DNA of 64,000 bases from Bombardia bombarda (lineage: Eukaryota > Ascomycota > Sordariomycetes > Sordariales > Lasiosphaeriaceae), in contig JAULSR010000006.1 in assembly GCA_030512295.1 (NCBI GenBank), forward strand, positions 248,001 to 312,000. The letters run 5' to 3'. This document shows positions 52,939-64,000 of the stretch, one piece after another; within the stretch, counting starts at the first letter, position 1, and every line of letters begins with the position of its first letter. Under the pieces are notes generated by a model that was given only the letters and a program-made list of their open reading frames with translations, had not been told where the DNA came from and searched no databases. The translations under genes were made by a program, and so were the position numbers.

Positions 52939-55297
52939 CTAGTGACCGTTGCTCACACCATTTCCATTTCCATCAGTCGCGCAGCAACTGTCGCCGTTGC
53001 TGCCATTGACGTTGCTAAAGGCAAGCTTGCTAATTTTGTCGGCGGCATCGAGCACACCACTCCCCTGCGCCAGGAGCTGGCTCGGTGTGCTGGCATACGA
53101 TGGCGGCACGTCCATGACAGGGTTGCCCGCGAAGAAGTTGCGCGGCCGCAGCAGCAGCGTCATGGGCTCAGCCGGCATGATGGGGAAGTCCTCGGGCGAT
53201 GGGAAGTGTGTCACGCCAAAGGTATGCCACAGCACGACGTCAGTGTTGTCGATGGACTCGCTACCGTCGCCAATCCACTCGGGCAGGCCCTTTGACGGCT
53301 CGCCGCTCGTCTGGGGAACGTGGCGGCCGGCGGGCCAGAGCTGATCGTCCCGGTCTGTGGGTTTCTGGTCAACTTTCTATTCCAAAATTTGTGTGAAGCC
53401 CGAGAGATCACAAAACACTTACACTTTGTAACATGAACGGCGTGTCTCGCAAATGCCGCCCTCTTCCATACGAGGGAGCCCTCCTTTGGCAGCATGGTGA
53501 GCGCTTCCCGGCTCACCAGCTTGTAGCTGACCGGCTTCTTGCTGTAGGGGTTGAGCTTGTTGGGGTTGCAGATTTCCCACGTCCGCGAAGTCGCGCCGTT
53601 GTAGTCTGTGATGGCCTCGCCCGTCGTTGCCAGCTTCGTGCGCTTCGAGTAAAAGGCATTTCCGTAGTAGTTCTCCGGGCTGCCAACGGCCGCCTCGCCT
53701 GGAACCGCGTCGTTAACGAAGACGGTGTTGTCTGGGCCGTCAACATTGGCGTCAACGCGCAGGCAGAAGAGATGCTGGTGGTTATGGGCATTGACACCTG
53801 AAGGACTACAATTAGCTGCTACTCTTTGCGAAAGGGGGATGAGAGTTGCGCCAACACGCTGTACGCACCTGGGAATACCTGGGTTCCCCAACCATGAGTG
53901 TCCTCGTCGGCGTTCATGGCGTATGTGTTGAGTATACCAGTGAGCTTGATCTCGGGCTGGATAGTTCCGTCCTGGTGGAAGACCCAGGCAACAACGTACT
54001 CGTAGTTGGCTGCTGTGAAGATCTGCTGCACGATGAGCTTCCTCCCACGCGTTACGATGACTGAGTCGTCTCTGAAGTCAGTGTGCTTGAAGAGAATACC
54101 GGCGTCCTCTTCGTGGATGCAGATCGCGTTCTTGATGGTCCGCGACTGTCCATTGCGGGTTGGGAAGTGTGCGTCCAGATAGTGGATGGCGCCTTTGCAG
54201 TCACAGCCGAGCGACAGGCTGTTGGCCATGTAGCCCGCCCCGTACTCGCCTTGGTCGAGAGCATGTTTGCGCTGGTGAGGATGTTCGGGGTTTCCGCTAT
54301 TGTTTACTTTGTCAGTGCCCCTTCGCGTTTGGTCCTGGCATCATCAACTTACTATGGCACAACCATCTCCGCCAGAGACAGTCTGTAAAAGATTGGCCTG
54401 ACATTACCCTTGTCGTTAAAGGTGATGTTGTTAAGCACAATACCCTCTCTGTAGCTGAATCCGATATGGAACTTCCAATTCTGCCATTCAATCTCCCTTC
54501 CGGTCACACTGAAGGATACACCCTCGGGCTGGCTGATGTTGATGGGCTTCAAGTTGTTGCGGTATCCGCCCCTTGCCTCGACAGCAGCCGGATGGTAGTC
54601 GACTGCCGGTGCTGTGCTGAGGGGACGCCGTACTTCGGGGATATCGATAGCGATAATCTCCATCTTGTCGGCATCATAAATGGGGCAGAAGTCGAGCGGG
54701 TATTGGTATTGGCAAGTGTCGATGTGCGGCCGGTAGTACATCAGTGCTTGTTGCAACCGCACCGAGCTACCAAACCGCTCATCGTATCCGATCGTCCAGG
54801 GATCGCAGAACACCTTGTCCATATCATCGACGGAAATACCGCTGATGACGCACTGCTCGATGACCTTGGGGTCTTTGCGGACGATGTGTTCAACCAGTTG
54901 GAGCTCCTCCATTGTGATCTACGAGAGCACATCACGGTCAGCATGCTTTGTTACGAAGCTATGTGGCAGGCTTGTAAGAAACACTCACAATCGGCTGCTC
55001 TCCATCTGCCAGCTCCCACTTGATGATCTTGGGCTCATCCAAGGTCACCAGCCCATCAAACACCTTGTTGCCCGGCGCTATCACGACAACATCGGCGATG
55101 CGCTGGGGTCGTGGTGCACTTTCAGGGGCCGCAAGCCATGCTGTCATCTCGGCCTTGCGTGGCTCGTGTAACGCAACCACATTAAAGTACAAGTCTATGC
55201 CATGCGCCTTCCTCACCACGGCGATGGCCGTCTCAATCTCGTCTAGCGACAAGGGGTCGAAGGGGTGGGGGGTGTCTGTTACTGTGGCGGCTCCCAT
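52939..55297 (-). CDS. Copper amine oxidase (primary-amine oxidase)
   Basis: Oxidises primary amines to aldehydes with release of H2O2 and ammonia, often for nitrogen supply. Five exons: 55297-54989, 54918-54353, 54296-53869, 53797-53423 and 53354-52939, giving 697 residues. N2 and N3 domains lie in exons 1-2 (PFDPLSLDEIETAIAVVRKA). The catalytic domain has the base Asp in HALDQGEYGAGYMANSL (about residue 306) and the topaquinone precursor Tyr in AANYEYVVAWVFH (about 390; motif N-Y-E-Y). Copper His residues are in NAHNHQHLF and, in the last exon, VLWHTFGVTHFPSPEDFPIM. The C-terminus (NGNGVSNGH) is not a peroxisomal SKL-type signal and there is no signal peptide, so it is probably cytosolic. 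All cofactor residues are present; it should be active. Confidence 0.95.
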
Positions 55298-58200
55298 CTT
55301 GGCGGTTATGTCGTGTCTCTCGAGATGGAGCGTTGCTCGTGGTTGTTGAAGTCGCGTTAGGAACCGTTGTCAGTCAAAACAAGAGGGTCAAGGTATAGTG
55401 AGATGTCGATGATGTTTATTAACCTCCAAGACACGATCTCCAGCGGCATGATGAAGGGCTACATATATCTAATAATGGACGCAGGCTGGTCTCTCGGTGC
55501 AGTTTGCCGTGGCGCGCTGCCCGCATCGTCCAAGACTTGTGATAAGCATCTCATTGGCCTCATTTGTCAATTCGGTTTCCCACGGCACGCACGCCCGATA
55601 AGCGCCATTGTCCTCTTCGCGGTCTTTAGTCGCGCCTGTGGTCTTATCGGGTGGTAGCTTTGGAATCGTCAGGACCTTGACAAACAAGCTGCCCCGCACT
55701 AAACCCCTTTCTCCCCCCTCGCCCCCTCTTCCCCGCTATCCCGTCAATGCTTCCTTGACTTGACAGCTTCCGATGACCGGAACAGGGCCAATCGTCGGTG
55801 GAGAGCCACGACAATAGCCCCACCTCTGGTCTCATCGGACATTCGGGATCAGCTGGGCAGCAGCAAGCCAGCCTTCGCGGGCTTAGCAAAGCTTCCGTGT
55901 GGGAATGCGGAAGCTCAGTTAGTGTCGGGACAAAGTCGGGACTCGCTCTGATGGGTCTGCACTTTTTTGCCCGTCATGGCAAGACTGCAACTTAGCGCGC
56001 GCAGAGCGACGGATACGGCGATAAAGTGAGTAAATACATCATGAACTCAAATCTAACAGAGACAGTGGATTACAGCTGGCAGACCCGTTCCCTGCTGTTG
56101 TAAGAGAATGCACAGGAGGAGCCATGGGAGCATCTCAGTCAAAAAGGGGTATTTTGGCTAGTCTATGCGCCGGCGGCTTCCCCTGATGCATCAACAGTAA
56201 CAACTCAATCAACAAAACCGTAAGGCGAGCACTTGGCAAAAATATCAGCTCTTCTCCTTTGAGCTCGCTTCCAGGTACAGCACTTAATCGAGGCATAAAA
56301 TATGATCTCCCGCAAAATAGGGCCAGGCCGTGTTCCCCGGACCCAGTTAGGGGAGGTAATCAGTCCTGATTTGACGACAATATTCAAGAGTTACATCGTC
56401 GTTTGAAGTCTTGCCATACAGCAGACCACCGTCGTTTTCTTTCAACGATCATTGCTGTTGCTTAATAGAGCTAGAAGACTGTGCGGTGCCGTACCAGTCA
56501 GCATGGTGACCAAGATTCCGACATGAAGTAACAACTACATGCGCGTGAGGCTCTCGTGGCTTCTGTAGTGAATCTGCTGCTGTGTAACGGCACTGCGTTG
56601 ATAGTTGTCTTTAACCGAGCTGCGCGCTGACTTGATGGAACTGTAAACCGCACGCCAAGGCTTCAAATTGTGGTTTGGGGTTTATGGATACAGCTTACAG
56701 GAGGCTCTTTGTTCAATATTGATGTTTTATATTACAGTCATTATAAAACATTAGCATCACGCTGGCAGTCAACGAGGAAGAATGGATCTGAATGAAAGGG
56801 ATAGCCGTTCAGACTTCATAGCATGTCATGGATGTTCAATATAAAGCACTTTTAAGACCCGGACATCGATTACACATTTTTATACATAGGAAATAACGAG
56901 CAAAAGAGAGTTGGATATACTATTAGGCGCCAGTACGCCATTATTCTAGATAGATAGGCGTCGCTACTCCTTACTTACCTAGGTACCCAGTTATGCTGTC
57001 TAAGCCTGCTTCTTTTTTGCTTCTTACCTGCCTTACAACTCCCCTATGCCCCCTTTAGTAACGATGCTTCAACTCCACTATGCTTCTTTATGGAGTGAGT
57101 GGGTTACGGCGTTAGCAAAAGAGGAGCCATCCTGCACCTGTTGTGCTTGGCTACCCCGGATTTGACTAGCGGCTCCTCACAGATTGCTTGCGCTTTTCGG
57201 GCAGATGACGGAGGAGGTTAGCGATCTTACACATATTCTCAAGTAACTGTTCGCTCAACTGTCTTTAATCTTTCTTTGTGATCTGGGGCTAACAGTAGTG
57301 ATGGAGATCGCTCGGGATCAGTGGGGGTGAGCTGTTTTTAGTCTGGGAAGTACGGTGTTGTCTTGATGCGTCAAGTGATGCCAAGGATCAATCCTAGGGT
57401 GTCAGACATGCCCAGCGACATCCGTCGATTGAAATGATGAGAGGGAAGCAGATACGATAGGTCTCTTTTATCATCATAATTATCTCAGTTTACGACCAAG
57501 TTGCATACGTGATTGAGAACTCGACAACAGTGAAGCTCTGTTGTGATCTGAAAATAAAATCCATTGAAGATTAGCTAAGAGCGTTCGCGTACAACATACG
57601 TGCTGGAAACGTCCGTGTACCACTCTCTGAGGTAAAACAAAGGGAAAACAAATCCGTGCAATGAGCAGGTAAGGGACAAGAGCCTTTTAGCTCTTACAAT
57701 ATATATCCCCACCACGATTCAGAAGTAAAAAGGAAAAAGGAAATAAAGAAAAGCAAAACAAAAGCTCCCATGCTCCGAAAGATGTGTAAGAATCTCAACG
57801 ATGGGCCGTTCAACTCCTCGTCTGATCCATGCCGATGTGCCCAATTCCCGACAAAACAATCCTAGAGGGCTAACTACTATAAATAGAGGCAGAGGTAATG
57901 AACTAACTCCCACTTTTTTGATCCTCCATACCATTTTCATGACACCCTAATGATGTAGTGACCGATCCCATGTGCGAATGCATGGTGTTCCGGTAATAAC
58001 CACCAAAAAAGAAGAAGAAGAAAGAAAAATAAGCCAAGCTCCCCCATAAACGCCCGTGCCTCTGACGTCGTGATCGTTAGTTAGTTGCTTGCCTTCGCTG
58101 AACAATGGCAGCGTTCTTTGTAGTGTGCTAACGTGTCTTTTTGTTGCTTTTTTGTTGCTTTTTTGTTGAGTGATTCGTTGTCTTCGTTCACTAGAATCAT

Positions 58201-58454
58201 CTGGTGATGACATATGCCGAGATCCAGAAGCCCAGAGCCTCCTGATGATCACGAGCATGTTGATGGTTATAAAACATCAATTCGTGCCTTGTTACGATAA
58301 TGTTATGTGACTTGTTGTTCAATACCTTGTAATTGTTGTGTCTAACAGCCCTATGCCGAACAGACTGATGTGACATTAAGCATCCCGAAGGTGTCCAGCG
58401 CCACGATGAACACCTGTCGAGACACAAATGTTTGAACCCGGGATCGGAGACAAT
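55298..58454. other. Long intergenic region, no gene seen
   Basis: 3.2 kb upstream of the amine oxidase. The part from 56000 to 58000 is AT-leaning, with one TTACCTAGGTACCC motif near 56974. A 13-bp TTTTTTGTTGC repeat (three copies, about 58137-58170) lies near the right end. I could not find a gene. Confidence 0.45.
58137..58170. repeat. Short T-rich tandem repeat, 3 copies
   Basis: A TTTTTTGTTGC-like unit (11-12 bases) is repeated three times 3' of the Cys/His-rich gene. Confidence 0.7.
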
Positions 58455-59720
58455 TTAGTGACGCTTGCGGCGCTTCTTGTCGTCCTCGTCCTTCTTCTGG
58501 TTCTCTCTCATGCGCTGCTTGAGCTCGCGCATGTCCCAGCACTTGGTATCACCGCCGCGGTGGTGGCGTCCGCAGAATTTGTGGAAAGGCTCGTCGATGC
58601 CATGGAAACGCTGGCATCGGGGCAAGTTGCAAAAGACTATCTGGGAGCAGTCGTGGTGCTGGAGGGACAAGAGCTGACTGGGGTTTCTGGCGAGGGCGCC
58701 GTTCTGGGCCATGCTGTGCACCAGCTGCTGCCGGTTCATGCCTGGGGGCAGGCGCGGCAAGGGCGCAGGACGTCTGTTGGTCGGGCTGCTGTTGGACGAT
58801 GAGGTCTGGCTTGAGCCGGCTCCGACACTGTAGTTATTGGGCTGGGCTTCGGGGGTCTAGGATATGTTAGCCACTATGGATGGATATGTCAGGAGGACAA
58901 TGGGGTGTTTACTTACACCGAGCTCAAGATTGGCGCGGCGGGCGACTCTGCGCATAACTTCGTAGAAACCAATTCCGTCGCTGGCCACGCTGTCGGTCAG
59001 GTTTCTCACCCAAACCGGGTCGCTGTGTGAGCAGAGCCCATTCACAAGGAAAGAGGCAAGAACCACGTTGGGAAATTGGACCCCGATGCGATAGAGTCCC
59101 ATCCACAGCTCGACGAAACGCTGGCGGAATGCATTCAAATTGTCAAACTTGGTCAGGTCGAGGGTGGTGAACTCGGTGACGAGGCCATGTACATTACGGA
59201 AGGGGGTGGGCATCTCTTCGACAGAGCTGGGCAGGGTGGGCATCGTGTCGTCACTAGCAGTGTCCTGGACGGCTCTGGTAGTCTCTCCAACGGAGCTGGG
59301 AGGCTCTCCAATGGGGCTGAAAGATTCTTGAATGGGGCTGTGCATACCCGGGACCCATTCCATGACGCCAATGTAGAGGCGATTGACGTCGAGTGTTGAG
59401 TCAGCCGAGAACGAGAAGCCTGTCTGGTGTTCAATGTACTGAAGCAGCGGGTTGCCGATACTGCGGAGAGTAGTCTGGTAGGCGAGGGTTCGCTCCTCCG
59501 TGGTGAATCCAGCCATCAGCTCCGGTGAGGTGCGGTGGAAGATAAGGTTGTCGAGACCAAGATCCTGGAGGTGTCGTCCTAGCGCATTCCGCCACTGTAT
59601 CAGGTTCTCTGGTCCGGTGAGCTGAACAAGGGGGTCCGCGATCTGGTAGGGAGTCCAGCCGGCTGTCTGTCCGGCGAAAAAGGGACGCATCTTTGCTGTA
59701 GAGGAAGAGGCAAGGTGCAT
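58455..59720 (-). CDS. Hypothetical protein, possible gag-like N-terminus and Cys/His cluster
   Basis: Exons 59720-58917 and 58856-58455 join in frame to 401 residues (391 if the start is MRPFFAG). The N-terminal 90 residues (LTGPENLIQWRNALGRHLQD, then LGLDNLIFH) resemble the W-centred start of retrotransposon gag domains. The middle (LTKFDNLNAFRQRFVELWMG, FPNVVLASFLVNGLCSHSDP, then VWVRNL) is also in gag-like order. The C-terminus has a Cys/His group (CSQIVFCNLPRCQRFHG, FHKFCGRHHRGGDTKC) followed by a very basic end (KRRKRH). No protease, reverse transcriptase or repeats flank it, and a normal intron and TATA box are present. If the gag link is right, this is a domesticated gene, but that is inference. 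Function unknown. Confidence 0.6.
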
Positions 59721-59885
59721 TGCGAGAGGTATGATGTAAGAGGTAGTGATAGAGGAATCGTGTTTTGATTGACAATCTTGTGTGCGAATGTTGGTGGAAA
59801 ATCAGGTCGTGGGTGTCGAAACGTTTGGCAAAGAAAAAGAGAAGAAGGAGAGCAAGAACCAAAAACTTGGTGGTCGGGGGAAGGA

Positions 59886-59892
59886 TTTTATA
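59886..59892 (-). promoter_or_regulatory. TATA box of the Cys/His-rich gene
   Basis: The reverse strand reads TATAAAA 166 bases upstream of the ATG at 59720. Confidence 0.5.
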
Positions 59893-61345
59893 CCCAAGTG
59901 GGCTGCGAGTTGTATGTGAAGTCTGAATTAAACGGCACAATGTGAATGAATGCTGTCCTTGGCTGTCCTCCAAATCATTTAATGAAATACGCCAGCCAGG
60001 CATCAGCTGTGTGAGTTTTCGGAGGAAGATATTTCATCTGATATCGTGGGTTCGGACGATCCAATGGAATGCCCCGGCTGATAACCGCCAGCTTTCTGGA
60101 GGCTTAGAGCGAGATGCATTTGATCTGATATACAATTAGTCACACAAACATTAGCAAACAAACAGCCAAAAAAAAACCTCCAGCTGTATCGCCACGCTTT
60201 GAGGTTCGGACGGTCTGAGATTGAAGTCACTGGTCCTAATCATTAGAACATCTGCTTCACGTCCACCAAGGACAAGCCCTACGCCGGCCTGCGACTCCAC
60301 CAAGGATATTATTGACCTCAAGATGGGCGGCTCATCGCGCACCTACACTACACAGCGCCGCACTCGTATAAGTTCAGTCCACCATTCACCAGGTCCCTCG
60401 GAAATCCCCCTTATCGATCTCCTTCCTCGTCATACTCAGTAAATTTTTAATGTAAATCGGATGAAGACGAATATATTTGGACATACATATTTATTTGCTT
60501 AAACACGATGCTGACAAGATTTCAATTGCAAATGCCGTGACCCTCGCCCCCACATCGAATTTTGTGTACGTGTGCGTGTAAGCAACATATCACCTTAACG
60601 ACGTAAATAGTTGAGTTCAATCCCTATTTCAATCCCTATTTCAATCCCTATCATCGCCGTAGCGACCCGATATCATGATATCATTTGCCCATTAAATGGA
60701 GGGCTGATCTCCACGGTGATAATATTTCAGTTCAGTCAACACCGCAGAAACAAGTGCCAAGATTGATCCTGTCGGTGGACAGATCTGTCTGTGAGAGGCC
60801 AAAATGTTACATGTAGAAGACTCGGTATGTTACAACGAAAAACACTGCGTGGATGAACCTCTAGGTGTTGATGGCAACTGGCTGTCGGGAGATGAAGAGG
60901 CGTATATAGTTGTTAGAACTTGTAGCAGCATAGCAGCCCTAGTTATTTGAGTTGCCTCTCAAATGCCGATGCTTCCTACTCTCTCCCTGTCGGGCAAGAA
61001 ATGGTAGAGTGCCAAAGACAGTCTAAAGACGGCCCGTTGCTGGCCTGTATCCGTCAAAACATAATCAGAGGCAAAGAGTAAGGTACCTAAGATTTTAAGG
61101 AAAGGATGATATTTATTTTCGTGACTATATTTATGCCAACCCAGTCTCCAGGGTATAATTCTCCCTATAGGGGCAAGAGAAGCGCTACTGTGAGCGCGAT
61201 GCTGTCAGCACAATCTGGTTGGACACATAACTACGTAGATATATATACATTGTGTAAAGCGACTCCAAGAGAGAGCCTACATGTATTTTCTCCTTTACTC
61301 TGAGAACTGAAGCTGGAAATAAGGCTGTCTAAACTCTCGCCGTCC
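59893..61345. other. Intergenic, no gene seen
   Basis: It contains a 12-bp tandem repeat (60616-60651), a tRNA-like but unconvincing stretch at 60170-60262 on the reverse strand, and a GGTACCTAAG element at 61083. Open frames are short. Confidence 0.45.
60616..60651. repeat. 12-bp tandem repeat, 3 perfect copies
   Basis: TTCAATCCCTAT is repeated three times without change. Confidence 0.9.
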
Positions 61346-61996
61346 TCACTTCCAAACACTGGCACTTTCAGCTCCAGCTTTCTTGCCTTCCTGGTAAGTT
61401 TCGCTGAGAGAGTTGTACAGAGCCTTGACCCTCAGAATCTCGCTTGCCCAATGCTTCTTCTCAGCCTCATCAGCGACATCATCGAGCAAGTCTGCCATGC
61501 TCTTGGCGGTGAAGAACTTGTTCTTGCGATTGTAAAGAGGCCGTGCGGCAAGCGTCTCCTCCGTGTCAGACGGCCCGGGCACGCGAAAGACCTGTTCCAA
61601 GATATCGATGTCGTAGGGAATCGAGAAGAGATCTCGGCTGTCCTCGTAGGTGAATAGGTAGTAGAACTCGTTGAAGCCAGCCCACGTAATTCCGCTCAGG
61701 CAGAGCGAGCAGGGCTCGTGTGTTGCGAAGAAGACGCAATCCTTGGTAGCGGGCCTGCCCTTAGCTGGCGAGGAGAAGAACTGCTGTATGCAATTGATTT
61801 CGCCATGGAGCAGTGGCGAGGACCGCTCATTGTTGGTGGCAACGGTGATTGGGGCAAGACCTGACCGGTCGAGGATGGCAGCGCCGAAGAGCTTGCTGCC
61901 GGATGAGACACCAGCACGAGTTAGAGGGATGATTTCATCTTCGGTGATGCGCAGGATGGTGGAAAGAAGGGTTGTAGCTGAGTTGATGTTTGCCAT
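61346..61996 (-). CDS. Cytidine/deoxycytidylate deaminase-fold protein
   Basis: Single exon, 216 residues. It has the zinc-dependent deaminase signature: His-x-Glu in SSPLLHGEINCIQQF (about residues 64-66, Glu as proton shuttle) and Pro-Cys-x-x-Cys in THEPCSLCLSGITWAGF (about 94-98). This HxE...PCxxC set binds one zinc. The spacing and the FGAAILD strand before it fit the CMP/dCMP-type family (which also includes tRNA adenosine and guanine deaminases). The C-terminal 90 residues (FRVPGPSDTEETLAARPLYN onward, helical) are an extension seen in fungal stand-alone members. Substrate (nucleoside, nucleotide or base) cannot be told. A TATA box precedes it. Confidence 0.9.
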   Translation of the reverse strand: MANINSATTLLSTILRITEDEIIPLTRAGVSSGSKLFGAAILDRSGLAPITVATNNERSSPLLHGEINCIQQFFSSPAKGRPATKDCVFFATHEPCSLCLSGITWAGFNEFYYLFTYEDSRDLFSIPYDIDILEQVFRVPGPSDTEETLAARPLYNRKNKFFTAKSMADLLDDVADEAEKKHWASEILRVKALYNSLSETYQEGKKAGAESASVWK

Positions 61997-62144
61997 GCTT
62001 TCTGTAGTTTTAGGGATCGCTTAGATGAGGCGTATTTTGTTTTGATCGGTCAACTTGAAATATTCCAAATTATTGTAGTTGGAGATGTTGTAGTTGGCTT
62101 ACTTCTCTCACTCAAGTCGGGCTGAGCTGAGTGATTCTACCATC

Positions 62145-62151
62145 TTTTATA
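62145..62151 (-). promoter_or_regulatory. TATA box of the deaminase gene
   Basis: The reverse strand reads TATAAAA about 149 bases upstream of the ATG at 61996. Confidence 0.5.
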
Positions 62152-62679
62152 CCGCATGAACCTAGCCAACATTGGCGTCGATGGTGGCGGCGCCAACCGA
62201 GAAACGATGGAGCTGTCTGTCGGGAGGCGCCGGGCGACAATCGGCGGACGACAAGACACCAACAAGTGCAGTGACAAAAAATCTAGAAAGTTGGAAATTT
62301 GAGCCTTGCATAATACGCTGACAAGGTTATATTTTGGCACAGCAAATAGAGTACAAAGTGAAAGAAGTAGATGGGTTAAGAACTTCCACTTCCATGAAGG
62401 GAAGAGTTGCATGGTGTGGTGGAGGAGGAGATACCGGGGGAACTCCCCTGTAGGCTAGGAGGGCGCTGAACGGGCCACTGGAAATTAAGTGGGCCCGTCA
62501 CCCATCAATGGAATTCCGGGTTTTCACACCTTCGTTAGCTCCTTCCTCACCTTGACACATGGATGCATTTTGAGAAACCCAATTTTGAGAAACCCAATTT
62601 CGAGTTTCTGACCCTGCACTTTTAAATTTGAGCCCAAAGCCATACCGCATTCCCATGCAAAGCGAGTCTTACCCCCAAA
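62152..62679. other. Divergent intergenic region
   Basis: Shared upstream region of the deaminase and the methyltransferase. Two copies of a 15-base unit (TTTTGAGAAACCCAA) lie at about 62568-62597. Nothing else is recognised. Confidence 0.5.
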
Positions 62680-63879
62680 ATGCACTACATCAGGCTGCTG
62701 CGGTCGCCTACGATCGAGCATAGCAGGATCAACCAGTGGCTGAAGGTTGTGCTCACCATCACCACCGACCTCAATGATTCCTTCCTCGCTCCCCAGGAAC
62801 CCATCGAGCTAGTCATTATTGGAGCCATCAACGACCCGAAAGGCGGTCCTCCCACCCCCATCAACCTCACCCCGGCAAGGGCCCCCAAATGGACAGCGGG
62901 CATGAGAGCTCTCAAGCTCGACCTCCCCCTAGCACGCGGCCTGGTCATTAACACGGTCCTAATCCGCCCTGCACACCGGCCTCTTGCAGCTCTTGGCACC
63001 GCCGATATCTACCCCGGTGACCGCGCTGTCATCTTGCCTGTCTACGCTGATGCGATCGACACGCTGGCCGATGACGAGGACGAGGACAAGCTGCATGTCT
63101 GCTTCCGCAGTTTGAGACTGCCTGGTGGCGAGGGCCCCAACTTCAGCACCCTTCAGGTTGAGGAGGAAATGGGCGAGAGCATGGCCCGTCACATTTGGGA
63201 CGGTGGACTCACTACAGCCGCCCTGATTGCCGACTTGTGCTTAGGCCCTGCACGCGAAAGCAGTGCGAAGTTGCTGCCCATGTTGAGGAACCTCCTGCTG
63301 CAGGACCAGCGCTTGAACGTGCTCGAACTGGGATGTGGCGTCGGCATCTTGGGTACCGGCATCGCCCGTATCCTTGACGCCTCGTCTTCGGAGAAAACTG
63401 GAACCGCACATGTTCTCATGACCGATGTGCCAGATGCAGAAGAGCGTGTGCGCTCAAACATCGTCCGCTTTACAAACCAGACGGCAAACGCCACCGATGC
63501 CGAGGAGACCTCCGTCGGGCTCGACTATGAGAACCTCGACTGGGACGATGGAAAGAACAGCACTTTCGGCCCCAAGGTTCAATCGCGGCCGTGGGACCTC
63601 GTCGCCTTGAGCGACTGCACCTACAATGACCTGTTGCCCATTCTGGTCCAGACCATCTCAGCAATTCACACTCACTCTGCCCAGCACGCTTCTAACACTG
63701 AGTCTGGCTGCGACACCAAGCTCCTACTGGCTACAAAGCAAAGACATTCATCCGAGAGGGCGGTTTTTGACCTGCTGTCTGCCGATGGCTGGCACCTATG
63801 CGAAGAGGCGTCTGTGCCGCTCCCTGTTCTCACCGGCAGCACGCAATCCGTCGAGGTTTATCTGTTCTCCAAGAAGTAG
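62680..63879 (+). CDS. S-adenosylmethionine methyltransferase, FAM86/METTL21 (Methyltransf_16) type
   Basis: Single exon, 399 residues. After an N-terminal part of ~150 residues, the Rossmann-like domain begins at GESMARHIWDGGLTTAALIA, which includes the W-D-G-A-like entry typical of lysine methyltransferases. Motif I is LNVLELGCGVGILGTGIA, motif II HVLMTDVPDAEERVRSNI, then NLDWDD and the post-II motif VALSDCTYNDLLPILVQTI (family DxxY/SDCxY). The end has LLLATKQRH and VEVYLFSKK strands. Family members methylate lysine on translation factors, chaperones or other proteins. The substrate here is unknown. Only 120 bases of 3' flank remain in the window, and they hold nothing further. Confidence 0.92.
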   Translation: MHYIRLLRSPTIEHSRINQWLKVVLTITTDLNDSFLAPQEPIELVIIGAINDPKGGPPTPINLTPARAPKWTAGMRALKLDLPLARGLVINTVLIRPAHRPLAALGTADIYPGDRAVILPVYADAIDTLADDEDEDKLHVCFRSLRLPGGEGPNFSTLQVEEEMGESMARHIWDGGLTTAALIADLCLGPARESSAKLLPMLRNLLLQDQRLNVLELGCGVGILGTGIARILDASSSEKTGTAHVLMTDVPDAEERVRSNIVRFTNQTANATDAEETSVGLDYENLDWDDGKNSTFGPKVQSRPWDLVALSDCTYNDLLPILVQTISAIHTHSAQHASNTESGCDTKLLLATKQRHSSERAVFDLLSADGWHLCEEASVPLPVLTGSTQSVEVYLFSKK

Positions 63880-64000
63880 ATTTGCTTTGTCACCAAATAT
63901 GGAAAATCTGTACTTGGACCATTCTGCAATACCTGGCCGTGACCCTCGTAGAGGCAGGCCATTGTGCTTTCCCCGGGCTCTCTACCAGCCTAGTAGCCCC

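Noticed and set aside
54160..55023. 287-residue forward open frame
   Set aside because: Antisense to exons of the copper amine oxidase; a shadow of its codon bias.
60170..60262. tRNA-like stretch on the reverse strand (GTTCTAATGATTAGGAC followed by a loop and a T-run)
   Set aside because: The D-arm-like part resembles tRNA-Glu/Gln, but the anticodon and T arms do not pair and no proper GGTTCGANNCC box follows. tRNAscan-SE would decide it.
1..64000. A biosynthetic gene cluster around the SDRs and the oxygenase (13-22 kb)
   Set aside because: No polyketide synthase, peptide synthetase, terpene cyclase, P450 or cluster regulator is present. The neighbours are of mixed type.

Overview
The window is nuclear DNA of a filamentous ascomycete (Pezizomycotina), most likely a Sordariomycete. 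The evidence is the gene density (about 24 genes in 64 kb on both strands, no operons), short introns of 50-100 nt with GTRNGT donors and YAG acceptors, a Zn2Cys6 regulator, homocitrate synthase of the fungal lysine route, an eqolisin acid protease, and long pyrimidine-rich or GGTA-rich intergenic spacers. The species cannot be fixed from sequence reading alone. There is no rRNA operon, convincing tRNA, CRISPR array or intact transposon.

Layout: 0-1 kb, a broken F-box gene (-). 1.7-5.2 kb, a large Zn2Cys6 transcription factor (-). 6.0-7.4 kb, fumarylacetoacetase (-). 9.0-10.8 kb, a long disordered protein (+), followed by 2.6 kb with no solid gene. 13.4-21.9 kb, an SDR, a PLAC8-family gene interrupted by an amber codon, an unknown protein, a 2OG-Fe(II) oxygenase and a second SDR (all +). 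22.3-22.5 kb, a GC-cluster patch in AT-rich DNA that looks organellar. 23.5-23.9 kb, a small unknown protein. 24.6-28.7 kb, two tandem CorA-like membrane-protein paralogues (-), the downstream one shortened and frame-broken. 30.2-33.6 kb, a small unknown gene (+) and a DUF8035-type repeat protein (-). 36.4-38.4 kb, homocitrate synthase (-). 40.3-41.4 kb, a TANGO2/NRDE protein (+). 42.2-44.7 kb, a serine-rich unknown (+). 45.0-46.6 kb, TFIIH subunit Tfb2 (-). 47.5-48.9 kb, a hotdog thioesterase that appears fused to a coiled-coil and repeat tail (+). 49.4-50.2 kb, an eqolisin protease (-). 52.9-55.3 kb, a copper amine oxidase (-). 58.5-59.7 kb, a Cys/His-rich unknown protein with a possible gag-like N-terminus (-). 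61.3-62.0 kb, a cytidine-deaminase-fold protein (-). 62.7-63.9 kb, a FAM86/METTL21-type methyltransferase (+).

The genes do not form one pathway. Housekeeping functions (Tfb2, homocitrate synthase, fumarylacetoacetase, TANGO2, methyltransferase) alternate with accessory ones (SDRs, PLAC8, CorA-like pair, amine oxidase, secreted protease). The most notable observations are an 8-nt micro-exon in homocitrate synthase, a 17-nt exon inside the zinc cluster of the transcription factor, the thioesterase/coiled-coil fusion, the decayed CorA-like duplicate, and the fact that nearly all frame breaks fall in homopolymer runs. That last point raises assembly error as an alternative to true pseudogenes.
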